Assembly (NCBI GenBank): GCA_014529385.2
Contig: CM043971.1
Coordinates: 83,900,340-83,964,339 of the forward strand
Direction of reading: 5' to 3'
Length of the DNA: 64,000 bases
From: Adiantum capillus-veneris
Lineage: Eukaryota; Streptophyta; Polypodiopsida; Polypodiales; Pteridaceae
Below the pieces are notes generated by a model. It was not told where the DNA came from, made no database searches, and worked only from the letters and a program-made list of their open reading frames with translations. Shown one piece after another: positions 13,317-22,883 of this stretch (the stretch's first letter is position 1; every line of letters starts with the position of its first letter). The position numbers and the translations under genes are program-made.

Positions 13317-13529
13317 ATGAATCACGAGAATTTGTATGATCCCTTCATTCCCATTGGAAGGCAAAAGGTACACATAATTGTTAGTACTAAGTTGCAATTT
13401 CAACGTGTAATTCATAGAATTTTAGGTCCTCTTAGGTTGGCAGAGATAAACGCATCAGTAAATCCTTTTATTTTGCCTCTCATTAGGTACGACCTTAGTT
13501 TGGACGTCTATATCTTTGTTTTGTTTTAA
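13317..13529 (+). CDS. conserved leader microprotein, gypsy-C copy 1 (70 aa)
   Basis: ATG at 13317 is the first after the LTR (74 nt inside). The 70-codon frame has a variable N-terminus (MNHENLYDPFIPIG) and a conserved C-terminal part: QFQRVIHRILGPLRLAEI, ASVNPFILPL and DVYIFVLF, then TAA. It matches the gypsy-A frame at 31507-31719, also 70 codons with ATG and stop at the same alignment ends. It also matches gypsy-B at 4410-4243 and a second copy 240 bp downstream. No known domain is recognised. Conservation of protein sequence between diverged families suggests a real product; function is unknown. Confidence 0.65.
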   Translation: MNHENLYDPFIPIGRQKVHIIVSTKLQFQRVIHRILGPLRLAEINASVNPFILPLIRYDLSLDVYIFVLF

Positions 13530-13568
13530 GAATCAGGTTATGCATAGACCATGGATAATGGCCCATGA

Positions 13569-13769
13569 ATAGAGGTTTTCCCCTTTCATTTCACTCCACA
13601 CATTAGAGTAAACATTGCAATTAGTAGAAAAATCCAATTTCAACAACATATGGTGTTCATGTTTGGTGCCCAAAGAGTAGGAGAAATTCTCGCATCACCA
13701 AACCCTGTCATCCTACCTCTTATTGGTTATCATAGGTCATTTGATGTGAATATTTTTATTTTGTTGTAG
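13569..13769 (+). pseudogene. second tandem copy of leader module, gypsy-C
   Basis: In the same frame and exactly 240 bp after copy 1, the reading RVNIAISRKIQFQQ, LFGA-like MFGAQRVGEILASPNP and VILPLIGYHRSFDVNIFI repeats the module and ends TAG at 13767-13769. It is closer to the gypsy-B version than to copy 1. No in-frame ATG precedes the conserved part (upstream TGA at 13566), so it would need another start, a splice or readthrough. It may be a relic. Confidence 0.6.
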
Positions 13770-13852
13770 AATAGATTGTAATTTAGAAAATATTATTGTG
13801 TAAATATTTTAAATAAAGAAAAAAAAACGTGCGTCACTTTGAAATCAATTCA

Positions 13853-15601
13853 ATGGAGAGCCAACGCCAAATGTGTGGATATCCTCTTTTCTTTGGAGAG
13901 CCTGGAGAGGATGCATAATTATTTTTAGCGAATTTCAAGATGTCTTGCCGTATCAAGAGGATAGTAACTGATCAAGAACGTGTAGAAATGTTTGAGGTGG
14001 TCCTTAGGAAAGATGCTAGCACTTGGTTTGACTCTTTTCCTGAGGAAGTTAAGAGGAATTACACAGAAGTTTTGAATCGTTTCAAGAAATACTTCTTTGA
14101 TCCCCAAAACACCCAAAAACTATGGCAAGACATTGTTCCTCATAAGCAAAAAGACTTAGATGACTACTACTTGTACAAGCAAGAGTTTCTACGTCTTTGG
14201 GCTCTATGGATACGAAATGTTGCTAACCCTGGTGATGGTGCAGAATTTCTAAAGAAGGAGAGGTTCATAGCCGGACTCTTTCCTGACCTTAAGGTAAAGG
14301 TTGAGGCGGGTGCACTTGCTACCTTTGATGCAACTGAAACTAGGGCTGCTGAGAAATATAGGAAACTCAAGTACTTAAGGGGGGAGGTTCCAATAGAAGG
14401 TCTTAGACCCAAAGGTAAGTCACAAGAATCAACATCTAGGGAGCTTCCGGAGGTAACGACGGAAGTGATTGAGAAGTTCAATGAATCTTTAAGCAGCTTG
14501 TCAATTCACCTTGCACAAGCTGTAGGTCCAAAGGGACAAGCAAAGAAGTCTGAAGAGCGAGATTCACGACCTAGAAGAGTCTTGCAATGTTGGAATTGCG
14601 GTGAGTCTGGACATGGGATGTATAATTGTCCTTGGCCCCATGGGGAGCCAGGGAGACCTAACTTGAATTACCCAGTGATGAATGCAGGTGAAGGAACTGG
14701 TCAACAACCAAGGCTTCTACAAAGACCAAATGGACCAAGACCACCTCCACAAGGGGTAGAAGGAGTTCCACCTTTGCCAGATCCAAATGTGCATGTGGTA
14801 GAGGTGAAAAACTCAAATGAGGTTGACATGGAAGCAAATGGCATTAAGCGTGGCCGAGGAAAAGGTAAGGAGAAAGAAGGGGTTACATCACAAAGTGACC
14901 ATGGACGAGAAAAGAAGGCAAAGGAGACCAAGGAATCTAAGAGGACTCGACGTCATATCAACCTCCAAGACTTCCCTCTTGGACATGGTATGGCTCCATA
15001 CAACCTATTGGAAGAGATGAGAGGTAAGGGTCGTGATATCTCATGGCCTCAGTTTCTTGCATTATGCCCACAAGTTAGGAGGGATTTAACAAAGGCAGTT
15101 AGCACTAGGAGAAAGGTAAAAGAGAGTGTGCCTGTTGTCAAAATTGCACAAGCTGAAATGAATGAAGATATTACACCTGCGCTAGATTATTACATCAAGG
15201 GAAGATTGGTTAGGAAAGGTCTAGTGGATGGGGGTGCACAAATTTGTATCATGACAGAGGGGCTCATGCAAAGACTAGGCATGCACATCCATGAGACACC
15301 TAAAATTAAAGTCAAGATGGCAAACAATAGGAAAGCTAGGTGTGTAGGCATTTGTAAAAATGTTTTTGTAGAGGCCTTTGGCATTAAGAAGGCGGTGGAT
15401 TTTTATGTTATGTCTACCAAAGGAAATGGTTACCCATTTATCTTAGGAAGACCATGGCTAATGAAAATGCGAGCTTTGCAGGATTGGGAGAGTGGAAAAC
15501 TTATTTGCAAGAATGACAATCATAAGAAGGTTGTCTTTGACATGAAGGAGCAACGCCAAGAGGAGCTCCATGAAGAATCATCTCAAAGTGAGACAGAGTA
15601 A
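13853..15601 (+). pseudogene. gypsy-C gag-protease
   Basis: The likely start is ATG 13853 (MESQRQMCGYPLFFGEPGED), because this N-terminus aligns with the gag start of gypsy-A and B. A TAA at 13916-13918 interrupts it after 21 codons and the frame is then open to 15601. Order: capsid-like region (motif DASTWFDSFPEEV), zinc knuckle CWNCGESGHGMYNC at about 14588-14629, proline- and lysine-rich linker, conserved HINLQDFPLGHG and ISWPQFLALCPQ, then retropepsin with LVDGGAQICIM at about 15225 and GNGYPFILGRPWL. The frame ends TAA at 15599, within an acidic linker; RT continues in the same frame. Confidence 0.9.
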
Positions 15602-16977
15602 GGCTGTACCGATAGCACTTTAGAAGGAGAAAGTAGCGGCAGCATTACTGAAGAGGAGTCTTCCATCGAAGTCATGGGGGTAAGGTTTCATCCAAACAAC
15701 CAAGAGACCTCTTGCCCAGGTTTGGAAGAGGTAGGTTCCCAAGAGAACCAAAATGTGCAAGATGAAGGAATGTTAGAAGGTATGTTGTCTACAACACTTA
15801 CAAAGGACGAAAGAGAGGAGTTCAAATGTGTGCTAAGAAAATTTCCTAGGCTTTTTGCTAAAGACTACACCGATGTGCGTGGAGTAGATGCTGTTCAACA
15901 CAAAATTGAGCTGAAGCCAAAGGCCACACCTAAGGCTCAGAAGCTACGAAGGCTAGGAGTCATCAAGGAGCAGGCTTTACTCAAGGAGGTAAGAAAGCTT
16001 CTAGCAGCAGGTTTCATTTATCCAGTGGAGAATTCAGAGTGGGTCTCTCCCGTTGTTGTCACTCCTAAGAAAAACGGCAAGCGGAGGGTGTGTGTGGATT
16101 ATCGTCCACTTAATGAGGCAACAAAAAGAGATCACTTTCCCCTCCCATTTCAGGATGAGATACTAAATGAAGTAGCTGGTCATGAGAAGTACACTGTGTG
16201 TGATGGCTACTCGGGTTACTTTCAAATAGGTATCGCATTGGAGGATCAATTGAAAACAACCTTTGTCACTCCTTGGGGTTGTTATGCTTTTAGAGTCATG
16301 CCATTTGGTCTGACAAATGCTCCTGCAACATTCCAACGTTTCATGAACATGGTGTTTCAAGCATTCTTTGGAAAGTCAATTAGGGTGTTCATTGATGATT
16401 TATGCATTTATAGCTCAAAATCATTGCATCTACAAAGGGTAGAAGAGGGTTTAAAGAAGCTCTGCGACATGGGAGGTCAACTCAACCCCGACAAGTGTCA
16501 CATAGGTGAGGATGAAGTGATCTTGCTTGGTCACAAGGTTTCCTATAAAGGCATTGAGGTGGATCCTTCAAAGGCAAAGGCTCTGATTGAGCTCGCATCA
16601 CCCAAGAATCTCAAAGAGGTCATCTCATTTATTCAAAAGGTGTAGTATATGTCACGCTTCATTCACTTAGCTTCGGAGTTGCTTCACCCTTTGCAAAAGT
16701 TGACACAACAAGTAGAATTTGCATGGTCTGATGAGCTTGAAGAGTACTTTTGTAACATTAAAGTCATTTTGTCAGAGCTACCAACACTCATGGCTCCTTG
16801 TTGGGAGTACTCATTCTTTGTTAGCCCTAGTGTTAGGAAGGAAACAATTGGTGCAGTTTTATTACAACAAGATCCCCACAGTACCAGGATGCGACCCATC
16901 TACTTTGCTAGTAGGGTCATGAATGCTTTGGAGAGAGGCTACACGGAGTCAGAACTCATGATGCTGTCTCTCATGTT
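15602..16977 (+). pseudogene. gypsy-C reverse transcriptase and first RNase H (5' part)
   Basis: Same frame as gag-protease after the TAA at 15599. Acidic linker (GSITEEESSIEVMG), then RT: KLRRLGVIKEQALL, EWVSPVVVTPKKNG, CVDYRPLNEATKRDHFPLPF, YSGYFQI, MPFGLTNAPATFQRFM and the catalytic FIDD in VFIDDLCIYSS. A TAG at 16643 replaces the arginine codon expected before Y-x-S-R-F. The RNase H region follows (FASRVMNALERGYTESELM) and is split at 16977 by copia-D, resuming at 22544 with AVRKFRSYLLPKPF. RT copies the genomic RNA; RNase H removes it. Confidence 0.92.
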
Positions 16978-17750
16978 TGTTAAGTATGGAGCCTGATTTA
17001 CCCTTTGTAATTTTCTGTGGTAAAAGCGCACATTTGTAAGGCCCCCATTATGAGGAGAAGCCATCGTGCGTGAAGGAAAATCACTCACCGGAAACCAAAA
17101 TTTTCACGGACAAGAATCAGGGGCAACTTTAAAGGCCTCGGGGGCGGAGGCCCTCGAGACTTTTTTTCGCCGGAATATTCTTTTTCGCCGAAATATTATG
17201 GCCGGACGGCGGCCGGAAAGTGGTCGGAAAACAACTGGTCGGTTGGCCGGTGGCCGGTAGTCAATGGTCAATGGCCGGTGGTCGGAAGTCAATGGCCGGT
17301 GGCCGAATTCAAAAGCGGACTTGTCTTCTCAAGGGAGGCCACACATGGGCGGATTGGAGGGTCTGATTTGGACTTATTCGCACAAGGGCGGCTACACATG
17401 GCTGTCTCTCATAAGAGAGGGCAGCCCTTTTGGCCTATAAAAGAGGCCATTTCTACACACATTTCATAGTGTGAAGTTGATGCAACAAGGTGAGTGTGAG
17501 GTGGTGAGAGTGAAGCAAGGCGGGAGCTCCATGAAGGGTATAATCCCTTTGTAAACTACTTCTTGTTTTGAAGTACTAAAGCCATTGAGTGGCTGCTTTC
17601 CCGTGGACGTAGCCCACATTGGGTGAACCACGTATATCGTGTGTACTCTCTCTCTCTCTCTCTACTCTATAATCTCGTGTATATAAATCTGTCTCTCTCC
17701 ATTAAGTAATCTACTCAATTATCTATTTAGCTACGTCTTATTTCCTAACA
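16978..17750 (+). repeat. copia-D 5' LTR (773 bp)
   Basis: TGTTAAGTATGG to TTTCCTAACA, pairing with 21765-22538. It contains a TATA box at 17436 and a cluster of CCGG-based repeats at about 17205-17305 (GGCCGGTGGCCGG, GTCAATGGCCGGTGGTCGG). Confidence 0.95.
17436..17443 (+). promoter_or_regulatory. TATA box, copia-D 5' LTR
   Basis: TATAAAAG in GGCCTATAAAAGAGGCC, itself near palindromic, and repeated in the 3' LTR at 22224-22231. Probable promoter core. Confidence 0.55.
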
Positions 17751-17752
17751 AC

Positions 17753-17764
17753 TGGTATCAGAGC
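17753..17764 (+). other. primer binding site, copia-D
   Basis: TGGTATCAGAGC, complementary to the 3' end of plant initiator tRNA-Met, two bases after the 5' LTR. Standard for plant copia elements. Confidence 0.9.
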
Positions 17765-17823
17765 AAGGTTTGCTCGTAGCTAAATTATCTCAAGGAAAGG
17801 ATTCCTTGAATTGAGTGGGAGTT

Positions 17824-18639
17824 ATGGCGGAGGAAGGGAAGCTCAAGATTGAGAAGTTCAACGGCAAAAACTACCAACATTGGAAGATGCAGATTGAAGA
17901 CTATCTCTACCAGAAGGACCTCTATTTGCCACTAGGCGGTCTTGCGAAGAAGCCCGCAACAATGGCAGATGAAGCATGGATTGTCCTTGATCGAAAGGCA
18001 CTAGGAACAATCCGGTTAAGCTTGGCATCAACAGTGGCCTTCAATGTTTCGGAGATGAAGACCACGGAGGACTTGATGAAGTCACTTGACGACTTCTACG
18101 AGAAACCATCGGCATCCAATAAGGTATTTCTTATGAAGAGCTTGTTCAATCTAAAGATGGCAGAGAATGGTTCAGTTGCAGAACACCTAAATGACTTTAA
18201 CACAAACATAAGTCAACTTCGATCAGTGAAAATCAATTTCGATGACGAAGTGCAAGCTCTCCTTATACTATCATCTCTACTGGATAGTTGGGACAGCCTT
18301 GTGATGGCTGTAAGTAATTCTATCTCTGGCACAAATACTCTTAAGTTTGATGATGTTGTGGGTGTTCTCCTAAGCGAGGAAATGCGAAGGAGAAGCACAG
18401 GAGAATCATCAAGTGCTGCACTATCAGTGGAAACAAGAGGAAGGCTTAAGGAGAGGTTCAAAACCAAAAGGGTCGTGATCGCTCAAGGCGGAGCAAGTCA
18501 CGCACAAAGTCAGTTCTTGAATGTTGGAACTGCGACAAGAAGGGCCACGTCAAGAAGGATTGCTGGTCCAAGAAGAAGAAGGAGACAGAGTCTCAAGACA
18601 ACAAGCGAACATCAGAGGCCAATGTGGCAGGTAAAGTAG
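17824..18639 (+). pseudogene. copia-D gag, frameshifted
   Basis: ATG at 17824 (MAEEGKLKIEKFNGKNYQHW) starts a Gag of the TNT1/Tork type: YQHWKMQIEDYLYQKDL, FNLKMAENGSVAEHLNDFN, LLILSSLLDSWD, VVGVLLSEEMRR. After about residue 212 the frame turns into nonsense, while the expected arginine-rich region and knuckle CWNCDKKGHVKKDC appear in the next frame from about 18462. A single extra base in the GAGGTTCAAAACC region would explain it. Gag would normally package the element RNA in the cytoplasm. Confidence 0.88.
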
Positions 18640-21600
18640 AGCAAGATGCTCTAATTCTCTCATTAGACAATGTGTCTAATTCCTGGATAGTAGATTCCGG
18701 GGCTTCATTCCATGCGACACCACACAAGCAACATTTCCAAGACTACACCAAAGGTAATTTTGGGTATGTATACTTGGGAGATGATGAAGCTTGTGAGATT
18801 GTCGGCAAAGGTACAGTTTCTGTCAAAACTGCTAATGGAAATGAATGGAAGCTTAAAGATGTTAGGCATGTTCCTTCTCTTCGCAAAAATTTGATCTCTA
18901 CAGGACAATTGGACGATGAAGGTCACAACATTGAATTCGGAAACAAACGGTGGAAGATCTCAAAGGGATCTTTGGTGGTTGCCAAGGGTGAAAAAGTCGG
19001 TACAATTTACTTGTGTACTGTTAGCACGCAACCTTCAGCTTGTGCAGCAACTACAGAAGTTGACAGTGCGGTGTGGCACTACCGACTTGGGCATATGAGT
19101 GCCAAAGGAATGCAAATCCTTCAAACAAAGAAGCTTCTACCAGGTTTGAAAGAAGTGGACTTAGAGTTCTGTGAAGATTGTGTTTATGGTAAACAAAAGA
19201 GGGTAAAATTTCAAAAATCAGGAAATGAAAGAAAAAATAAAAAACTTGAGTTGGTTCATTCTGATGTTTGGGGTCCTACAAGTACACCATCACTTGGTGG
19301 CTCATTGTACTATGTAACATTCATAGACGATGCGACTAGAAAAACATGGGTTTATGTCATGAAGAATAAATCCGATGTATTTTCCATATTTCAAAGGTGG
19401 AAAGCCTTTGTGGAGAATGAAACAGGTACCAAGGTTAAATGCCTCAGATCGGACAATGGAGGCGAATATTGCAGCCAAGCTTTTGAAAGCTTTTGTGCTA
19501 GCAATGGCATTCGGAGGCAAAGGACAACCCCAAGGACACCTCAACAAAATGGGATTTCGGAAAGGATGAACAGAACAATCATGGAACGAGCACGAAGCAT
19601 GCGGCTACATGCAGGCCTACCACTTGAGCTTTGGGCGGAAGCTGTAAGTACGTCTGTGTACTTAATCAATCGGTCACCCTCAACGGCATTGGATGGGGCA
19701 GTTCCAGAAGAGGCATGGACAGGTAAACCGGTGAATTATGCATTTCTCAAAGTGTTTGGGTGTGAGGCTTTCATGCACATAGATAGAAGCCTAAGATCAA
19801 AGTTAGATGCAAAGTCCAAAAAGTGTTTCTTCATTGGCTATGGAGAAGGAGACTTTGGGTATCGCCTATGGAATCCTGAAGATGGTAAAATCTTAAGGAG
19901 TAGGGATGTAATTTTTAACGAACAAAATATGTACAAAGATTACTTGGAAAGAAAACAAACAAAAGAAACAGGTGATGAGTACATGGAGCTTGAGGACGGT
20001 GAAGACTCAAGGACTGCAAACGGTGACAATGTGCAACAACGTCAACCAAATGAGGAGCCTCAACCTATTCCCCGAAGATATACAAGAGCAAGTAGACCTC
20101 CAGAAAGGTTTGTTCCTTCCTTCAACCATCTCTTGATCTCAGATTCTGGAGAGCCGGAATCATATGAAGAAGCTATGCAACATGAATCCAAAGAAGAATG
20201 GACGAAGAGCATGCAAGTGGAGATGGACTCACTACATCGCAACCAAACATGGGAGTTGGTTGAGTTGCCTAAAGGTAAGTGGGCACTTCAAAAAAAATGG
20301 GTGTACAAGCTAAAGGAAGAAGAAGGTGGGAAGAAAAGGTACAAGTCTAGGCTTGTGGTAAAAGGTTTTTCTCAAAAGAAAGGTATTGACTTCAATGAAA
20401 TATTTTCTCCTGTTGTAAAAATAAACTCAATTAGGCTTGTCTTAAGCCTTGTGGCTGCTCATGATTTAAATCTCAAGCAAATGGATGTAAATACGGCATT
20501 CCCTCACGGTGACTTAGAGGAGGAAATCTACATGCTTCAACCTAAGGGGTATGAAGTAAAAGGTAAGGAGAAAATGGTTTGCAGATTAAAGAAGAGCTTG
20601 TATGGTTTAAAGCAAGCATCAAGACAATGGTACTTGAAGTTTGATCGCTGGATGTTGGATCATGGATTCACAAGATGCAACTCGGATCACTGCGTCTACA
20701 CGGAGAATTTGGGAGATGGGAAATTCATCATCCTAATGTTGTATGTTGATGACATGTTGATTGCAAGTGCTAACATGCACGACATCAAAGACCTAAAAGA
20801 GGAGCTGTCCAAATCTTTTTCAATGAAAGATTTAGGTGCTGCAAAGAGGATACTTGGTATGAAAATATCAAGGGACAGGACGAAGAAGACAATAAAGCTA
20901 TCTCAAGAAGATTACATCAAGAAGGTACTAGAAAGGTTTGCAATGCAAAATGCCAAACCAGTTTCTACACCTTTGGATGGTCATTTTAAACTAACGAAGG
21001 ATATGTGTCCAAAGACACAAGAGGAGATAGCCTATATGTCTAAAGTTCCATATGCTGCAGCGGTAGGTTCTCTAATGTATGCTATGGTCTGGACAAGGCC
21101 AGACATTGCACATGCAGTGGGAGTTGTGAGTAGGTTCATGGACAACCCAGGTAAAGAGCATTGGCAAGCTGTGAAGTGTATACTTAGGTATCTAAAAGGG
21201 ACATCAACAAATGCTTTGTATTTTGGAGGAACTGATATTTTTCTAGAAGGGTATGCTGATGTAGATATGGCAGGTGACAAAGATACTCGAAGGAGCACTA
21301 CTGGCTATGTGTTCATGGTTGGAGGCACAGCAATAAGCTGGGCTTCAAAGCTGCAGAAAGTGGTTTCACTTTCTACCACGGAAGCAGAGTATGTAGCAAT
21401 GACGGAGGCAAGCAAAGAAATTCTGTGGCTTCACAGATTCTTAGAAGAGCTTGGATTCAAAGAAGACAATTGTGTCTTGTACAGTGATAGCCAAAGCGCT
21501 ATCCATCTTGCGAAGAACTCAGCCTTTCATTCAAGGACAAAGCACATTGAGTTGAGATATCACTTCATACGCACTCTTTTGGAAGAGGGACAACTAAAGC

Positions 21601-21704
21601 TAGGAAAGGTGCATACAAGTGAAAATCCTGCAGACATGTTTACAAAGGTGGTCAACAAGGAGAAGTTGAGCTTTTCCTTATCTTCAATCGGCATTCAAGG
21701 ATAA
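18462..21704 (+). CDS. copia-D zinc knuckle and pol polyprotein
   Basis: Open for over 1050 codons. Order: zinc knuckle CWNCDKKGHVKKDC (about 18515), aspartic protease WIVDSGASFHATPH, GAG-pre-integrase HHCC (HYRLGH, CEDCVYGK), integrase D-D-E (VHSDVWGP, LRSDNGGEY, QQNGISERMNR), linker, RT (KKWVYKLKEEEGG, SLYGLKQASRQWYL, LMLYVDDMLIAS), RNase H (STTEAEYVAM, DSQSAIHLAKN, ADMFTKVV). RNase H reads DVDMAGD where the family has D-A-D-W-A-G-D, so the tryptophan is changed. It lacks its own start because the gag frame is shifted. It resembles the Tork/TNT1 group. Confidence 0.92.
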   Translation, partial: NQKGRDRSRRSKSRTKSVLECWNCDKKGHVKKDCWSKKKKETESQDNKRTSEANVAGKVEQDALILSLDNVSNSWIVDSGASFHATPHKQHFQDYTKGNFGYVYLGDDEACEIVGKGTVSVKTANGNEWKLKDVRHVPSLRKNLISTGQLDDEGHNIEFGNKRWKISKGSLVVAKGEKVGTIYLCTVSTQPSACAATTEVDSAVWHYRLGHMSAKGMQILQTKKLLPGLKEVDLEFCEDCVYGKQKRVKFQKSGNERKNKKLELVHSDVWGPTSTPSLGGSLYYVTFIDDATRKTWVYVMKNKSDVFSIFQRWKAFVENETGTKVKCLRSDNGGEYCSQAFESFCASNGIRRQRTTPRTPQQNGISERMNRTIMERARSMRLHAGLPLELWAEAVSTSVYLINRSPSTALDGAVPEEAWTGKPVNYAFLKVFGCEAFMHIDRSLRSKLDAKSKKCFFIGYGEGDFGYRLWNPEDGKILRSRDVIFNEQNMYKDYLERKQTKETGDEYMELEDGEDSRTANGDNVQQRQPNEEPQPIPRRYTRASRPPERFVPSFNHLLISDSGEPESYEEAMQHESKEEWTKSMQVEMDSLHRNQTWELVELPKGKWALQKKWVYKLKEEEGGKKRYKSRLVVKGFSQKKGIDFNEIFSPVVKINSIRLVLSLVAAHDLNLKQMDVNTAFPHGDLEEEIYMLQPKGYEVKGKEKMVCRLKKSLYGLKQASRQWYLKFDRWMLDHGFTRCNSDHCVYTENLGDGKFIILMLYVDDMLIASANMHDIKDLKEELSKSFSMKDLGAAKRILGMKISRDRTKKTIKLSQEDYIKKVLERFAMQNAKPVSTPLDGHFKLTKDMCPKTQEEIAYMSKVPYAAAVGSLMYAMVWTRPDIAHAVGVVSRFMDNPGKEHWQAVKCILRYLKGTSTNALYFGGTDIFLEGYADVDMAGDKDTRRSTTGYVFMVGGTAISWASKLQKVVSLSTTEAEYVAMTEASKEILWLHRFLEELGFKEDNCVLYSDSQSAIHLAKNSAFHSRTKHIELRYHFIRTLLEEGQLKLGKVHTSENPADMFTKVVNKEKLSFSLSSIGIQG

Positions 21705-21764
21705 GAAGCCAGAATGGAAAGCAGTCACAGGTTTGGTTTGGAGATCAGTCTCCAAGTGGGAGAT

Positions 21765-22538
21765 TGTTAAGTATGGAGCCTGATTTACCCTTTGTAATTT
21801 TCTGTGGTAAAAGCACACATTTGTAAGGCCCCCATTATGAGGAAAAGCCATCGTGCGTGAAGGAAAATCACTCACCGGAAACCAAAATTTTCACGGACAA
21901 GAATCAGGGGCAACTTTAAAGGCCTCGGGGACGGAGGCCCCCAAGACTTTTTTTTCGCCGGAATATTCTTTTTCGCCGGAATATTATGGCCGGGCGGCGG
22001 CCGGAAAGTGGTCGGAAAACAACCGTTCGGTTGGCCGGTGGCCGGTAGTCAATGGTCAATGGCCGGTGGTCGGAAGTCAATGACCGGTGGCCGAATTCAA
22101 AAGCGGACTTGTCTTCTCAAGGGAGGCCACACATGGGCGGATTGGAGGGTCTGATTTGGACTTATTCGCACAAGGGCGGCTACACATGGCTGTCTCTCAT
22201 AAGAGAGGGCAGCCCTTTTGGCCTATAAAAGAGGCCATTTCTACACACATTTCATAGTGTGAAGTTGATGCAACAAGGTGAGTGTGAGGTGGTGAGAGTG
22301 AAGCAAGGCGGGAGCTCCATGAAGGGTATAATCCCTTTGTAAACTACTTCTTGTTTTGAAGTACTAAAGCCATTGAGTGGCTGCTTTCCCGTGGACGTAG
22401 CCCACATTGGGTGAACCACGTATATCGTGTGTACTCTCTCTCTCTCTCTCTACTCTATAATCTCGTGTATATAAATTTGTCTCTCTCCATTAAGTAATCT
22501 ACTCAATTATCTATTTAGCTACGTCTTATTTGTTAACA
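21765..22538 (+). repeat. copia-D 3' LTR (774 bp)
   Basis: TGTTAAG to TTTGTTAACA directly after the purine tract; pairs with the 5' LTR. TATA box at 22224-22231. Right target duplication ATGTT at 22539-22543. Confidence 0.95.
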
Positions 22539-22543
22539 ATGTT

Positions 22544-22853
22544 TGCGGTGAGAAAGTTTAGATCCTACTTGCTACCAAAACCTTTTGTAATTCTCACTGC
22601 AGAAAATTTATTTCCTTGGGTGTCATCTCAAATGAATCTTAGCACCAGGATCTCAAAGTGGATTATGGAATTGCAAGAGTTCCAATACTCTTTCAAGGTA
22701 GAAGATAGTGTGCGTGCACAATTGACAGGGATCCTTACTTATAGGGTACATGAGAAGGAGATTAAGGTGCCTGAAGTAAAGACCCTACCATTGCCACCAC
22801 CTAAAAGTATTCCTAATGCTTTTACTTTGTTCTTTGATGGAGCTTTTCGATGA
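22544..22853 (+). pseudogene. gypsy-C first RNase H (3' part) and linker
   Basis: Continues the domain cut at 16977: AVRKFRSYLLPKPFVILT, then ISKWIMELQEFQYSFKVEDS, the usual end of a gypsy RT-linked RNase H. It then enters a second RNase H-like domain (ALTLFFDGAF-type motif, here NAFTLFFDGAFR) and stops at a TGA about 22851, where CGA is expected. The pattern fits C-to-T decay at a methylated CG. Confidence 0.88.
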
Positions 22854-22883
22854 GTCACAGGAAAAGCAGGGGGAGGGCTAGTA

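Larger units (their letters stand above)
16978..22538 (+). mobile_element. Ty1/copia element copia-D, full length, TSD ATGTT
   Basis: Complete 5561-bp copia element with LTRs 16978-17750 and 21765-22538, primer site for initiator tRNA-Met, gag and pol, and purine tract AAGTGGGAGAT. The target duplication ATGTT is present at 16973-16977 and 22539-22543. It sits in the RNase H domain of gypsy-C. LTRs differ at about a dozen positions in 773. Gag and pol are in different frames owing to a shift near 18460, so the element is probably not autonomous. Confidence 0.96.
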
